A DNA stretch of 64,000 nucleotides, from positions 186,001 through 250,000 of the forward strand of contig SJRY01000050.1 in NCBI GenBank assembly GCA_011319805.1, written 5' to 3'. This DNA comes from Macrocybe gigantea (taxonomy: Eukaryota > Basidiomycota > Agaricomycetes > Agaricales > Callistosporiaceae). The notes beneath the pieces are model-generated. The model worked only from the letters and a program-made list of their open reading frames with translations, was not told the origin of the DNA and made no database searches. Shown here piece by piece: positions 1 to 10,584 of the stretch. The stretch's first letter is position 1. Each line of letters begins with the position of its first letter. The translations under genes were made by a program, and so were the position numbers.

Positions 1-1286
1 AGCGAAGTCATCGGCGAGGACAGGGTCCGCCACGTTGGTGGTGAGCAGGAAGGGTTAGGGAACTTTAACACAGTTGGGTTTCATTTGTGGCGGCACTCGA
101 CTGTCGGTAGACCAATGAGGTCCAGGTCAGGATTCGAGACGAAGCCTTTGCATATGTAGTGCTTAATCAGATTCAAAGTGGCTTCTTGGACTTCGCTGTG
201 GTCTGGGAATAGTTCGACGTCTATGGATGTCGGACTGGTGAGGATAGCGAGTCACATTTTGAATGGTTCAACCTACTACTCATGGACGGACGGAATATCT
301 GATTGGAGGAGACAATAGGATGAGACTCGACAAGGAGCTTTGTCTCTGTATGGAGCTCGTGCAAGGTGTACGTGTCCGCCGTGAACGAGTACGCCATTTT
401 CACGTTTTGCCTCACAAACTTGCGGATTGCCTGACGAGGCGAAGACCTATAGGACCCCACGTAACGCATGCTCTGCATAGCATGAGAGTGAACCAGCCAT
501 TGAGGACCACGACGTGCCACAAAAGTCTTATTATCGAGTGAGTCGTTTCTGCAAGGTCTGAATCCTCAGTGACGCGGATCGAACAGAGTGCGGGTGCTTC
601 ACGGATCCATCATGATCTCGTAAGTAATATCCTGAATATGGGGACCATGGGCACCCAGGCGACTTTCAAACGGTCCTTCTGATTCAGCGCACTGCAACAA
701 CAACTGTCCATCCCCTCTGGTCCTTGAAAATATGTAGCAGTGACTTTTCCTCTGCAGCACCAAAGCCTGGCCCTAGGATTTCTGTGAACCTGGCCACGTC
801 TGTGGCGCCCTCTCAAGCTTTCGCATGAAAATGAACAAAATGCTTTATGCGGCGTTTCTCTCCTCCCCGTGGAAAACGGAGCGATCGGACGAGCTCAACA
901 TCATGCATTACGACCTTTGAACGGCACCCTTTAATGTCCCACAAACTCGATGAGGCAAGGCACCTGGCGAACGGCCGCTATGCGGAAGACAAGCCTGGGC
1001 CCAGAGCTTAAATCCGAATTTCTTGGCAAAATACTCCCATATCCCAGAGGGAGGCTGACCTTTGCCCCATATTTGTTTGATGGGATGGCCCCTTTTTTGC
1101 CTTTTCCTATCCTTGGCGGCGAACACACACCGGGCATCGTTATAAAACGACGTCGCGGGATGCACACGAGGATACCAACGCTCCGTGCCTTGCCTAATTT
1201 CTCTCCCCGGCCCTCGTTCCAAATCTACATATACCCTTTTCGCTAACACTCCTGCGGGCAAGCGCGAACCTATTCTGTGAGGCGCC
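1..1286. other. Left-end stretch without a supported gene
   Basis: No open frame here has family motifs or a convincing exon chain. The short frames on both strands look random. At the extreme left the minus strand reads FLLTTNVADPVLADDFA, which could be the edge of an exon of a gene outside the window, but there is no start, stop or family match to support it. The last 100 bases or so are presumably the promoter and 5' UTR of the lyase-like gene at 1287. Confidence 0.4.
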
Positions 1287-3097
1287 ATGCAACCATCGTC
1301 GCTCGTTCCGTTTCGATTTCGATTTTTACTCTTGCTCGTTGTGGCCGTTCTGGTTGGCACGGGGGTTGTACGTGGCGCAAAACCGCTCGTGACGGATTTC
1401 GTGGACCCGGATTATATCGTTACTGGGAATTTTGGAAAAAACACCGCGGCGGCGCAGGCGACGATCGTGGATCTTGCGAAGGAGTTTGCGGCGGAGGGCC
1501 CGTGGTGTGAGTTTTCCCTCCTTCCTGGAAAAATGGAGAATCTTGTTGAATCTCTTGCAGCGGTGATGAACAAGTCTGTTACTCCGCCGACAGGAGACAA
1601 ACATGATTATATGAGCTGGGCACCATAGTGTGTTTTCTTTTGTTCCGGATGCGCGGATTTTCTGATATTGATTCACGTTTTAGTTGGTGGCCGGATTGCT
1701 CGAAAGCGGGTAACACGACGAGCTCACTCCCGAACAAGGTGGGTTTTGCCCTGCAGCTTTTCCGGTGCTTGCTTTCTGATTCGAGGTCCCACCGCCCATA
1801 AACAGTCTGGAAGACATGTCGTTATTATTACCGAGACGGAAAGTTCAACCCCGACGGACGTTTTGTCAATGACGTCGGGGCCTTCCAATCCCTTGCGGAT
1901 GCTGTTCTCTACAATGCCATCGCGCACTCGCTGGAGGCAGACAGCAAGTCCTCCTCCGCTTTTTGCCAAAGCGCCGGTGTGCTGTTATGCTACTTTCGTT
2001 TAATGAATCTGGTATTGATGCGTTTGGTGCAGTAACTTTATCAAAGTCTGGTTCCTGGACGAGGAAACAAGGATGAATCCGAATTTGAACTATGGGCAGA
2101 TGCAGCGGGGTCCAGACGGCCAGACAGGAAGTCATACTGGTGTCTTGTAAGTAAGCGCAATTTCAAAAGTCGCTTGCTCTTGGTAAACAGGCCCTTTTTG
2201 TCTTTCAGAGATCTAAAGGACTTTGTTAAAATCGTCTCGGGCATTTTGATCCTGCGCAAAAAGAACTGCGCGGATTGGACGCCAGAGCTGGATCATAAAA
2301 TGACGGAATGGACGACGGAATACGTATCGTGGCTCGAGACGGCCAGTATTGCAATCGAAGAGGCAAACGCCGCAAAGTGAGAAATATGACGTTAGATTTT
2401 GCTGCACTCGCTCATGGATTGGTCTTGGCAGTAACCACGGATCGTTCTATTTTGTCCAGCTTGCTGCACTGAAATTACTCGTGAACGATTCGGCAGGCGC
2501 GCTGAACGTGACGAAAACCTATTTCAAGACGTTGTACATGAAGCAAATAGTGGCTCTGGAGAGCAGCCTCTTGAAGCTGCCAGGACACGTCCATACCACT
2601 ATCGGGCGTACAACCTCGCTGCCATGATCGTAAGTTCTTTCTCAATCTGGCAAGCGCAAATTTAAGCTGATGATCGGATAGACAATTGCCCGGATCGCGG
2701 AGTATGCTGGAGATCCGCATGCATGGGAGACCAAAACGGCCGAGGGCGCGACGATCCAGATGGCGCTCGAATATGCGGTGACGATCCCTGCTTCGCGAAG
2801 CAACGAGACGGCGTATGTTCTGGAATTGTTTCCGTGCATTGCTGCTGTCGGTGCTACTTATGGCGACCCAAACGGAAAATATGCCGCATTTTTGAAAGAG
2901 GGAGAGCCTCAGTATGCGGCAGAAGCGCACTTTTTATGGAATCAGCCGCTGGCGGGCGGGGAAACAACGATGATAACACATCGTCAAAGAGCACAGCAAA
3001 AGAGGACGGGTCAAATGCGGTGTCAGGTGCGGTACACGCAAGGATTCCTAGAGCACTGCTTGGACTGTTGGTACTGCTAGTGGCTGTAGTTGCTTAG
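1287..3097 (+). CDS. Secreted alginate-lyase-like protein, probably GPI-anchored
   Basis: Candidate extracellular polysaccharide lyase of the chondroitin AC/alginate lyase superfamily (PF05426 type). The start is the ATG before MQPSSLVPFRF; residues about 12-30 are a signal segment. Conserved blocks in order: GDKHDYMSWAPYWWPDC (across intron 1628-1683), RDGKFNPDGRFVNDVGAFQ, TRMNPNLNYGQMQRGPDG, NHGSFYF, EAARTRPYHYRAYNLAAM, GATIQMALEYAVTIPA and HFLWNQPL. Further introns lie near 1743-1805, 2147-2209, 2378-2431 and 2629-2681; the junction at about 1980-2034 could not be resolved in frame. Two one-base frame breaks are needed, near 2555 (before GEQPLEA) and 2960 (GGGG run). With the second repaired, the protein ends in a Ser/Thr-rich stretch and a hydrophobic tail (ALLGLLVLLVAVVA), as in a GPI-anchor signal. 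Substrate is unknown. Confidence 0.75.
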
Positions 3098-3483
3098 GAG
3101 TGAATGCAAATTTGAGTGGGCTGGCTGATAGTACTAGCACAGCCACTGCTTACTAATGAGTACGCTTCCTCCTTTTGGGCAGACTGTACCGCTGTCGTGA
3201 TTCGGGCTTTCGCACTCTGCACGGCTGGCCCTTTGCAGCTTGTCTGAACCACATCCTCCGTTGTTGCATGCGCTGAGCACCTCAGTATCCCCTACTTCTC
3301 CCGTATCTGTCGCCGACGATAGCATCCCCTCGTCACTCAGGCGCTTCCTAATCACGAGAGCCGGCACGCAGCTCTGCAGACCCTCGGCCACCTGCCTGCC
3401 GACCTTCTTTCTCTTCTCTTCACTTGTTTTCCACCTGTGTATTCAGAACACGAGTTTTCCAGACCAGAGACACTCACGAAGCG
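3098..3483. promoter_or_regulatory. Intergenic: lyase 3' end and Atg1 upstream region
   Basis: About 390 bases between tandem plus-strand genes. The part from about 3400 is pyrimidine-rich, as is common before fungal start codons. I see no other gene and no clear TATA box. Confidence 0.4.
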
Positions 3484-6400
3484 ATGGCGCCTAACACGCC
3501 GTCCTCGCAGGCGTCCAAGACAGCGCCCGTCAAGCACGTCGAAGACGAGGAAGTCCGGCCGTATGTCATTGTCAGCGACATCGGCAAGGGTAGCTTCGCG
3601 ACCGTGTACAAGGGATACCATGAGGTGCGTCCGAGGCCTGCGCTGCGCGTCGGACCGGCGGAGCTCACGTAGGTCATTCTAGGAAACCCGGAAACAAGTT
3701 GCGATCAAGACCGTCAAGCGTGATATCCTCACCGCGAAGCTCTTTGACAACCTGCAGAGCGAAATCCAGATTTTGAAGTCTCTGTCGCACAGACACATCA
3801 CCAAGCTTATCGACATTGTGGTATGTCGCTTCTACACGTCGCAAACCACCCCCTGACCTCCGATCGCCTGTTTCAAGCGCGCAGAGAAACATATATACCT
3901 TATCATGGAGTACTGTGCCGGGGGTGATCTTACCAATTACATCAAGAAACGCGGTCGGGTGGAAGGATTGGAATACTCCCCATCTCCAGGCGCAGCGCTT
4001 CAATATTATCCTCATCCGCGAAGTGGTGGGCTAGACGAGATTGTCGTTCGGAGTTTTCTTAGACAACTTGGTACGCATTCTCACCCCGTGTAAACCGTTT
4101 AGAGATATCCTCATGTGTCATTTGTAGCTCGTGCACTCAAGTTTCTACGGCACAGGAATTTAATTCATCGGGACATCAAGCCACAGGTAGGGTATTTTTC
4201 AGTTCTGCCACCGTACTCACAATCACTCTTCTTACTTAAGAACCTGCTACTTAATCCTGCCTCACCTGAAGAACTCGCCAGAGGGCATCCGTTAGGCGTG
4301 CCAATATTGAAGATCGCAGACTTTGGCTTTGCCCGCTCTCTCCCCAATGCGATGATGGCTGAAACGCTTTGCGGCTCTCCGTGAGTATCAGCAACTCATT
4401 CAGCCTTTTGTTTGTTTAACGTTCACTCCGACAGGCTGTATATGGCACCAGAAATTCTCCGTTACGAAAAGTACGACGCCAAAGCCGATCTTTGGTCTGT
4501 TGGCGCCGTCTTGTTCGAAATGTCCGTCGGGAAAGCTCCTTTCCGTGCCTCAAATCATCTCGAGCTCCTTAAAAAGATCGAGCAATCAAAAGGCATTAAA
4601 TTTCCCGACGAAGACCCTGCGGCGATTGCAAAGAACGGAGGAGTCGAGATCACCCGTCCCGGTCGATATCAAGGCCCTTATAAGAGCGTTGCTGAAGCGG
4701 AACCCAGCCGAGCGCGCGAGTTTTGACGACTTTTTCCATAGTCAAGCTCTCGCAAACTCAAAGTTTCCCCGACCGCAAGATGCAACGCCTTCGATTCGCG
4801 GATCTGGCTCTGGCTCAATGAACAAGGACGCGGATGATGGCAGTTCGTGGGGCATGCGCCCACCGACGCCAGAGCATCATCGCGTAATTCCGCCCGAGGT
4901 CTGGATCCCAACGTCATGATTCCACCGAGCAAATTCAACTTTCGACGTCCGTCTGGGGTGGACAATGGGGAGCAAAATCCAACAGCGGGAAGTGGGACAC
5001 CGCGAAACGATAGGTAAAGGTTCTTTCGATCGCATATATCGACGTTCTGACATTCTCTTTAGTACGACTGACGTCGCTGGTCCCGCTAATATGTCTAGGC
5101 GCCAGTCGAGCACGGCCGAACGACGACCACCGAAGCCTTTGTCCACCGAAGGATCAATTATACCTGGTGAGACGGAAGAGGATGGCATACTGCGGCGAGA
5201 ATACGTACTAGTCGGAGATACCAGAGCTGTCGAGTTCAATCGGGTCGTGGATGGCACGTCGCTTTCCATTCCTTTCTATATCACAGCGTGTCAATGGTTG
5301 CTTGAACCCTTGCAGAGATGACGTCCGAGCCCAGACGACCTCTTCAAGATCGCAAAATACCACCCACGCCGACCACAGATGACTACCTTCCCGAATACCC
5401 CATATCCCCGCCCATCACGTTCCCCCCACCGCCCGCCGCGAACGCCCCACCTCTTTCCTCTTCCCCGTCCAGCATAGCCTCACGTGCGGCGTCGAACGCG
5501 CTGAACCGCGCCATCAGCCTCGCGTCCAAGAAGCTGTTCGGCACGTCAGTGACAAGCACGACAACGAACACACATACGCCCGTGACGCAGTCGCGCGCGT
5601 CGCCATCAAGGGAGACCAGCATGCCTGGCTCGCCGAGACGCGCGCCTATCATTGCGCTGGATGGAGACGGAGAGCGTGACCCGCTTGAGGAAGAGCTCCT
5701 GGCCGGGTTGGAGGAGCTCGCGCAGAAGACGGATGTGCTCACGCATTGGGCGGATGAGATGTATGAGTATGTCAAGGCGTTTCCACAGAGTATGTGCTTT
5801 CTGTTTGGTACCTCAGTGAAGGAAAGGCACTTATATCATCCGTCTGTCGGTAGAGCCGCTTCCAGACCCGTCCAAGTTTGTGAAACGGGAGGGCGAGCCG
5901 GACAAGCACGCTCGCAGAAGGAGACATGCAGATACGGAGGCGGAATACAACGCTGTGACGTGCGTAGCGGTGTACATGCTCCTCATGTCGTTCTCGCAGA
6001 AGGGCATCGACCGGCTGCGAAACTTTCAGGAGCACATGAAGATGCGGTACCCAGACGGGGATTTCGTCGTGAGCGAGGGGTTCCATGACGGTGAGCGCGG
6101 AAATTTCCAGGGCTTTGATGCGAACAAGGAGGACTGACTGATATCTTGATGCAGCTCTGTCGTGGTTCAAAGACCATTTCATCAAGTGCAATGACCGCGC
6201 TGCTCTGGTGAAGACGTGGCTACCTTCTCAGTATGACGGTCCAAGGAGTTGGCTAGATCAGCTCGTTTACGATCGGGCGCTCATGCTCGTGCGTTATCAC
6301 TTTAATGCGGTGCAGTCTTTTAACATCTGCTCATTTGTAATTCTTCCGGATATAGAGTCGTACGGCTGCGCGGAAGGAGCTGCTTGACCAGGCGTCCTCG

Positions 6401-6792
6401 CCAGACGAATGCGAGAAGCTGTACGAAGAGTCGTTATGGTGCCTGTACGCGCTGCAGGATGACTTGCTGCAGACAGGCAACCCGTTCATGGACGAGGACC
6501 GCGAGACGATAGCCACGTGTGAGTCTTTCATGGCCTTTTCCTCTCTGCTCATTGTGACCGGGCTTACTTTATGGCATGCATTTGGATAGGGATCAAGCGG
6601 ACAAAGCTGCGCCTCGTGCGATGCAGAGCGCGCATGTCTATGAACGACCGTGATAGGCTGAACGACGCTCGCGCTGACCAGAATCTCGCTGATGTCGCGA
6701 GAATACCAGCACCCTGGGACGCCAAACCCAGCACAGCAACCGCGACGCCGTCGCCTCCCCTGCCTCCTTCGACATCCGCGAGACGATCATGA
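3484..6792 (+). CDS. ATG1: Autophagy-initiating serine/threonine kinase Atg1 (ULK family)
   Basis: Kinase that starts autophagosome formation with Atg13/Atg17. The kinase domain lies near the N terminus: glycine loop [14 protein letters not shown] lysine in [20 protein letters not shown], catalytic HRDIKPQ followed after an intron by [14 protein letters not shown], and the P+1 region [18 protein letters not shown]. The distal lobe has [20 protein letters not shown], typical of Atg1. A long Pro/Ser-rich linker follows (5318-5650), then an Atg1-type C-terminal helical region ([49 protein letters not shown]) that in the family binds Atg13. About ten short introns; full-length for the family (roughly 900 residues). 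The frame must be shifted by one base near 4654 (CCC run before PVDIKALI) and near 4900 (before LDPNVMIPP). The stop is TGA at 6790. Confidence 0.93.
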
Positions 6793-7322
6793 CAGTAATA
6801 CGCGTTTTTTTCTACATCACTCTTGACTCCGACTTGCATTGTACCCTTTTATTTATGTCTGATCTTTCTGCATCAGTTTTCTTATCCTTTCATTGCTTTT
6901 TCCCTATCCCTGGTTCTGGTGGATTTCTCGTGCTTTCAACCAAAAAAGTGTTTTACTAGCTTTTTGCTTTATTCTTTCCTTATGTGTGCGTTCGTGCTTG
7001 ACAGACACTCGGTTTGCACCTGGCCTCCTGCACCGCCTCGCATCATGACTCTCATCACATCCGTACGGCTCATACAACCGATTCTACGTCTGTCTTTTTC
7101 TTTCTATCCTATGTCATTACATCTTGTCTGTATGCATAACGTCTTCTGTATCTCAAACTCTATATTCCACTATTCATTCATCCTTGTATTTGGGCTGCAT
7201 CATCCGCAATCAATACATCCTTTTTCCCCCCGTATGTAGGTACGCTGTACATCATTCAATCTTGAATACGTATCGAGCAGTCGAGCCGAGGTTTCGACTG
7301 GAGATCAGCCTCGCTGAATTTC
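6793..7322. other. Convergent 3' region between Atg1 and the SFM1-like gene
   Basis: T-rich, pyrimidine-biased DNA between two converging genes, consistent with 3' UTRs and terminators. A 138-codon plus-strand frame at 6823-7239 is an artefact of the TC-rich composition. Confidence 0.5.
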
Positions 7323-7980
7323 AGACGAATGCCTTGTCCAGGTCTTCGTGAAAGCTCTTCATCTGAACGGGGTAAGCTCGAGCGGGGAACCTTCGCGCAA
7401 TCGGCCGTGCGATCTCGGGCGGGTCGCGCCTTGTGGTTGAATAGGGATCGGTCCGTCGGTTCGCTCTACACGAGGAGAAGGCGGAATGGCTGCGCACCTA
7501 GTATGCCCTATGCAACCGCGTGGCGTATTAGACAGGACGCAGGGAGAAGGGGGAAGAATCGAGCTCACGCCGAACAAGAACCATTCGAATCGCCCGTCTC
7601 CGTCCCGCGGCTCGAGCTCCGTTTCGCCTTCGGGTCCAACAAGCACACCTTTTCGACCGGAACGGAGCGCTGCTGCATCAAGTCCAGCACGCCGCACCGA
7701 TGGGACGTCGCCTGCGCCTCTCCCGCGCCAGCTGTCGCAGATCTGTCTGAAAACGAAAACGCCGCAGAGAGCGCCGCTGAGGACGGTGCGGACAGGTTCG
7801 TGAAATGGACGTGCGAGCTGGGGCCTGCCAGCGTGCGCATGTGCTACTGGCGTGTGTTTGAATGATGAGAAACTGCCCATGAGCAAGAAAAAGGAGCGAT
7901 GTGCGTCCTAGGACACGGACCGAGTATTCGAGCTCTACCCAGGGAGGGATGGACTTGGGCGTGTCTTCGTCGTCCTCCAT
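7323..7980 (-). pseudogene. SFM1: SFM1-like SPOUT protein-arginine methyltransferase, degenerate
   Basis: SFM1 (PF04252) methylates ribosomal protein uS3 on arginine in yeast. The minus strand begins MEDDEDTPKSIPPWVELEYS. After an intron come MRTLAGPSSHVHFTNLSAPS and GVLDLMQQRSVPVEKVCLLD, and, after a one-base frame break near 7625, ELEPRDGDGRFEWFLFG. These match the N-terminal half of the family well. The family then continues with a GGILGDDPPRDRT block, a GPVQMTTDTA block and about 60 further residues. Here only traces remain (GILG at about 7510, RRFPARAYPVQM just before 7360), followed directly by a plausible family C terminus, HEDLDKAFV, and a stop at 7323. Roughly 70-80 residues of the cofactor-binding knot appear missing, so I call a pseudogene or strongly truncated copy. 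Family identity is fairly sure; loss of function is inferred. Confidence 0.6.
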
Positions 7981-8278
7981 GTGCTCTGTGGAGAGTTTGA
8001 ATCATGGGATTGAAGGACAGAAAGTGTACGGACCGATTACATATGTGAATCCCATTTTTCTTTCGCGTCGAGATCAGCGTTGAAAGGGATTGCGCTTTGT
8101 TATCATATCGGCCGGACTTATGTGATCACTCTTCTAGTTTATTGCCTCATTTCTAAACCAATCCATTGAAGTGTAGTTGTATAATTAATCAATAAGATTC
8201 TCCGTGATATTCAAGAGCAGAAAGTGAAAGGAATATAAACAAGCGTTCGGATCGTCTATCGTTCGTTCATGTTGTTCG

Positions 8279-10269
8279 TCACCGTCTCTTGCCCAAGACC
8301 TTGATCAGCGACGTCTTGACGACATTGACGGCCTTCTCAACCTCCTTCTTCGTCAACGCGCTCGTGATCGACAAGCGTATGCTCGGCCTCGGCTCGACCA
8401 TCTCCTGGCCTCTCAACCGCTTCGCCTTGGTGATCAGCACGCCCTGCGCCAGCGCGTCCTCCACAACATCCTGCAGCAGCCTCTCCTCCGCCTCAACATC
8501 CCAACTCCACCTCGCCGCATCGCGCGGCAGGATCGACGTCGGGTTCGACGGCTTGGGCGAGCTCGTCGGCGACGGCAGCAGAGCCGCGCTGGACGGATGG
8601 AGCGACGAAGCGGACGGCTGGCGCACGTGGATGTGGATCATGGGCGACGCGGGGTGCGTAGGGATCGTGATGCAGTCGACGCGGTCGAGGATCGCACGCG
8701 CCGCGCGTACGTTTTCCTGCAGCGTGCTTAGGATGGACGGAGTGGAGCGGAGGATGTTGATGCCTCCGACGCGCCGACAGCGAGTAGCCCGGGCATGGAC
8801 GCAGAGAAGACAAAGGACGGGCCGTTGATGCGCTGTGGGACGGAGCGTTAGAAAGGCTGTTTTTGTTTTCGCGCTGGCGGGGGAAACCCGTTACCTGGTG
8901 GTCCACTACTGTCTGGCTTCCAGCACAGAACCCGCCACTGGAACAGAGACCGATGGCCGTCGAACCGATCAACATGTCGATTTTCGAGGCCTAAGGTTCA
9001 TAAGCGTACATGCACCAAGAGAGAAATCACAAGAAACTCACAGGAACATTGTACAACTCTGTCAGTCCTCGGCCGGTCCGTCCAACAGCGCCGAAAGAAA
9101 AGCTCTCGTCGAGAATCAGGCGGTACTTGTACTTTTGCTTCAGCTCGACCTAACACACCAAAAAATGAGCCCCGTCGTAATTCCGCGCACGCAAAACGAA
9201 CGAACCAATTTAGGCAGATCGACCATGGTGCCGTCCTTCTCAAAGATACCCTCCGTGATGATGAACCGCCTGGTCAAAGGCAGCCTGCGCTTCTTCCTCT
9301 CCTTCTCCACGCTCTCGAGCACCTCTTCGAGGCTCTTGAGGTCGTTGTGGTCGTACCAGCGCACGGTCGAGCGCGAGATCTGGATGCCCTTTTGAATGGT
9401 AAAGTTCACACCTCGATCGGCGACGATGATGTCTCCACGCTTCGAAAAGGCAGGGATGACGGACGAGATGGTCGAAAAGCCTTGTGAATAAAGAATCGCA
9501 GCCTCTGCACCCAGAAAATCGGCAATGTCGCGTTCCAAATCCATGTGCACGTCTAAACGCGCGCAGAAGGAACAAAAAAAAAAAAAAAAAGACGCTCGAT
9601 GAGATGTCCGAGTCTGTTCAGAGACGACCCGCATTGCGTACCCAACGTGCCATAAAATCCAGGCGGGCCGCAGCTGCCGAGGCCGTACTTGCGCAGCGTC
9701 TCCACGGCGCGCTGCTTGATGACCTCGTTGCCGGCGAGCCCCGTGAAATTGAAGCTGGCGAGGTTCGCGACGGGCTTGCCTGTGTTCATCAGCTTGGGCT
9801 TGGGCCCTGTCGGGCCCACGACGACGGGCACGGACGCCAGCTCGGCTTCCTCTCTGCTGTCCAACGGCTGCGCGAGAGGCTCGGGCGTCCATTCCTCCAC
9901 AAGCTCATCTATTTCCTATCCCAAAAGAGAACCAAAAGGGAGAGGGAAAAAAAAAAAAAAAAAAAAGAGAGTCAAAACGCCTGCGAACAAAACGCGCTCC
10001 TCCATACAAACACAGACCTTTTCCGTGAACTGTATGAAATGCTTCTCGGGTCTATCGGCCCTCGTGCGCGACTGGAGGAGCGTGCGGATGACAAAGACGA
10101 CGAGGATGAGTTCGAGGAGCGTGCGGCCAGGATCGTTCTGGTGCGAGCTCTTGACGTAGCGCAGGATGACGGCGGAACCCGGCAGCCTGTTGAACCCAGA
10201 CTCGAGCGTCGTCAGCGAGTAGGCCAAAAAGTTGAAAAGCGGCTGCAGCGTCGCAGAGGCGCTGTCCAT
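8279..10269 (-). CDS. LCB1: Serine palmitoyltransferase subunit 1 (LCB1)
   Basis: Alpha-oxoamine synthase family subunit that pairs with LCB2 in the ER to condense serine and palmitoyl-CoA, the first step of sphingolipid synthesis. The start is [17 protein letters not shown] at 10269. A membrane helix ([13 protein letters not shown]) lies near residue 60, followed by [36 protein letters not shown], and after an intron [20 protein letters not shown]. Then come [73 protein letters not shown] and a C terminus ending [12 protein letters not shown]. All family blocks are present in order, with no frame break seen. Introns carry long poly-T tracts on the coding strand (plus-strand A runs near 9575-9590 and 9950-9966). 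LCB1 members normally lack the cofactor lysine, which sits in LCB2. Confidence 0.94.
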
Positions 10270-10584
10270 TGTTGGATTCCTCGTTTCTGGGTTGGTCGCC
10301 TCGGACAGGAAAAAAGAAAAGTGGTGAAGGTGAGTTTCGATTCTTATGTAAGCATTTAATGGTCTCATCTCCATATTCGTTCGTACGACACTGTCTATGT
10401 ACATAAAAGCAATTTTGTAGGGGGGAATATATATACAAGATATGGGTAATAAGTGATGGCTGTAAATGAGATGGAATCCAAGATCAGTGCAGAGGTATGT
10501 CATTTCCAAAAGGTCGTTTGGTCAGTAAGAAGGGGGGTATGAACAAACGTCAGTAGCAAGAAAAAAAAAAAGAGAACGAAAAAC
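10270..10584. other. Intergenic between two minus-strand genes
   Basis: About 315 bases holding the LCB1 5' flank and the 3' end of the next minus-strand gene. An A-rich run lies near 10561-10572. No feature recognised. Confidence 0.4.

Noticed and set aside
908..1360. 150-codon minus-strand frame overlapping the start of the lyase-like gene
   Set aside because: It runs antisense to the signal-peptide exon, has no motif and looks like random basic sequence.
6823..7239. 138-codon hydrophobic plus-strand frame that could pass for a membrane protein
   Set aside because: The DNA is T/C-rich 3' flank; hydrophobicity follows from composition and there are no family features.
7329..7865. 178-codon plus-strand frame
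   Set aside because: It is the shadow of the SFM1-like gene, whose conserved blocks lie on the minus strand.
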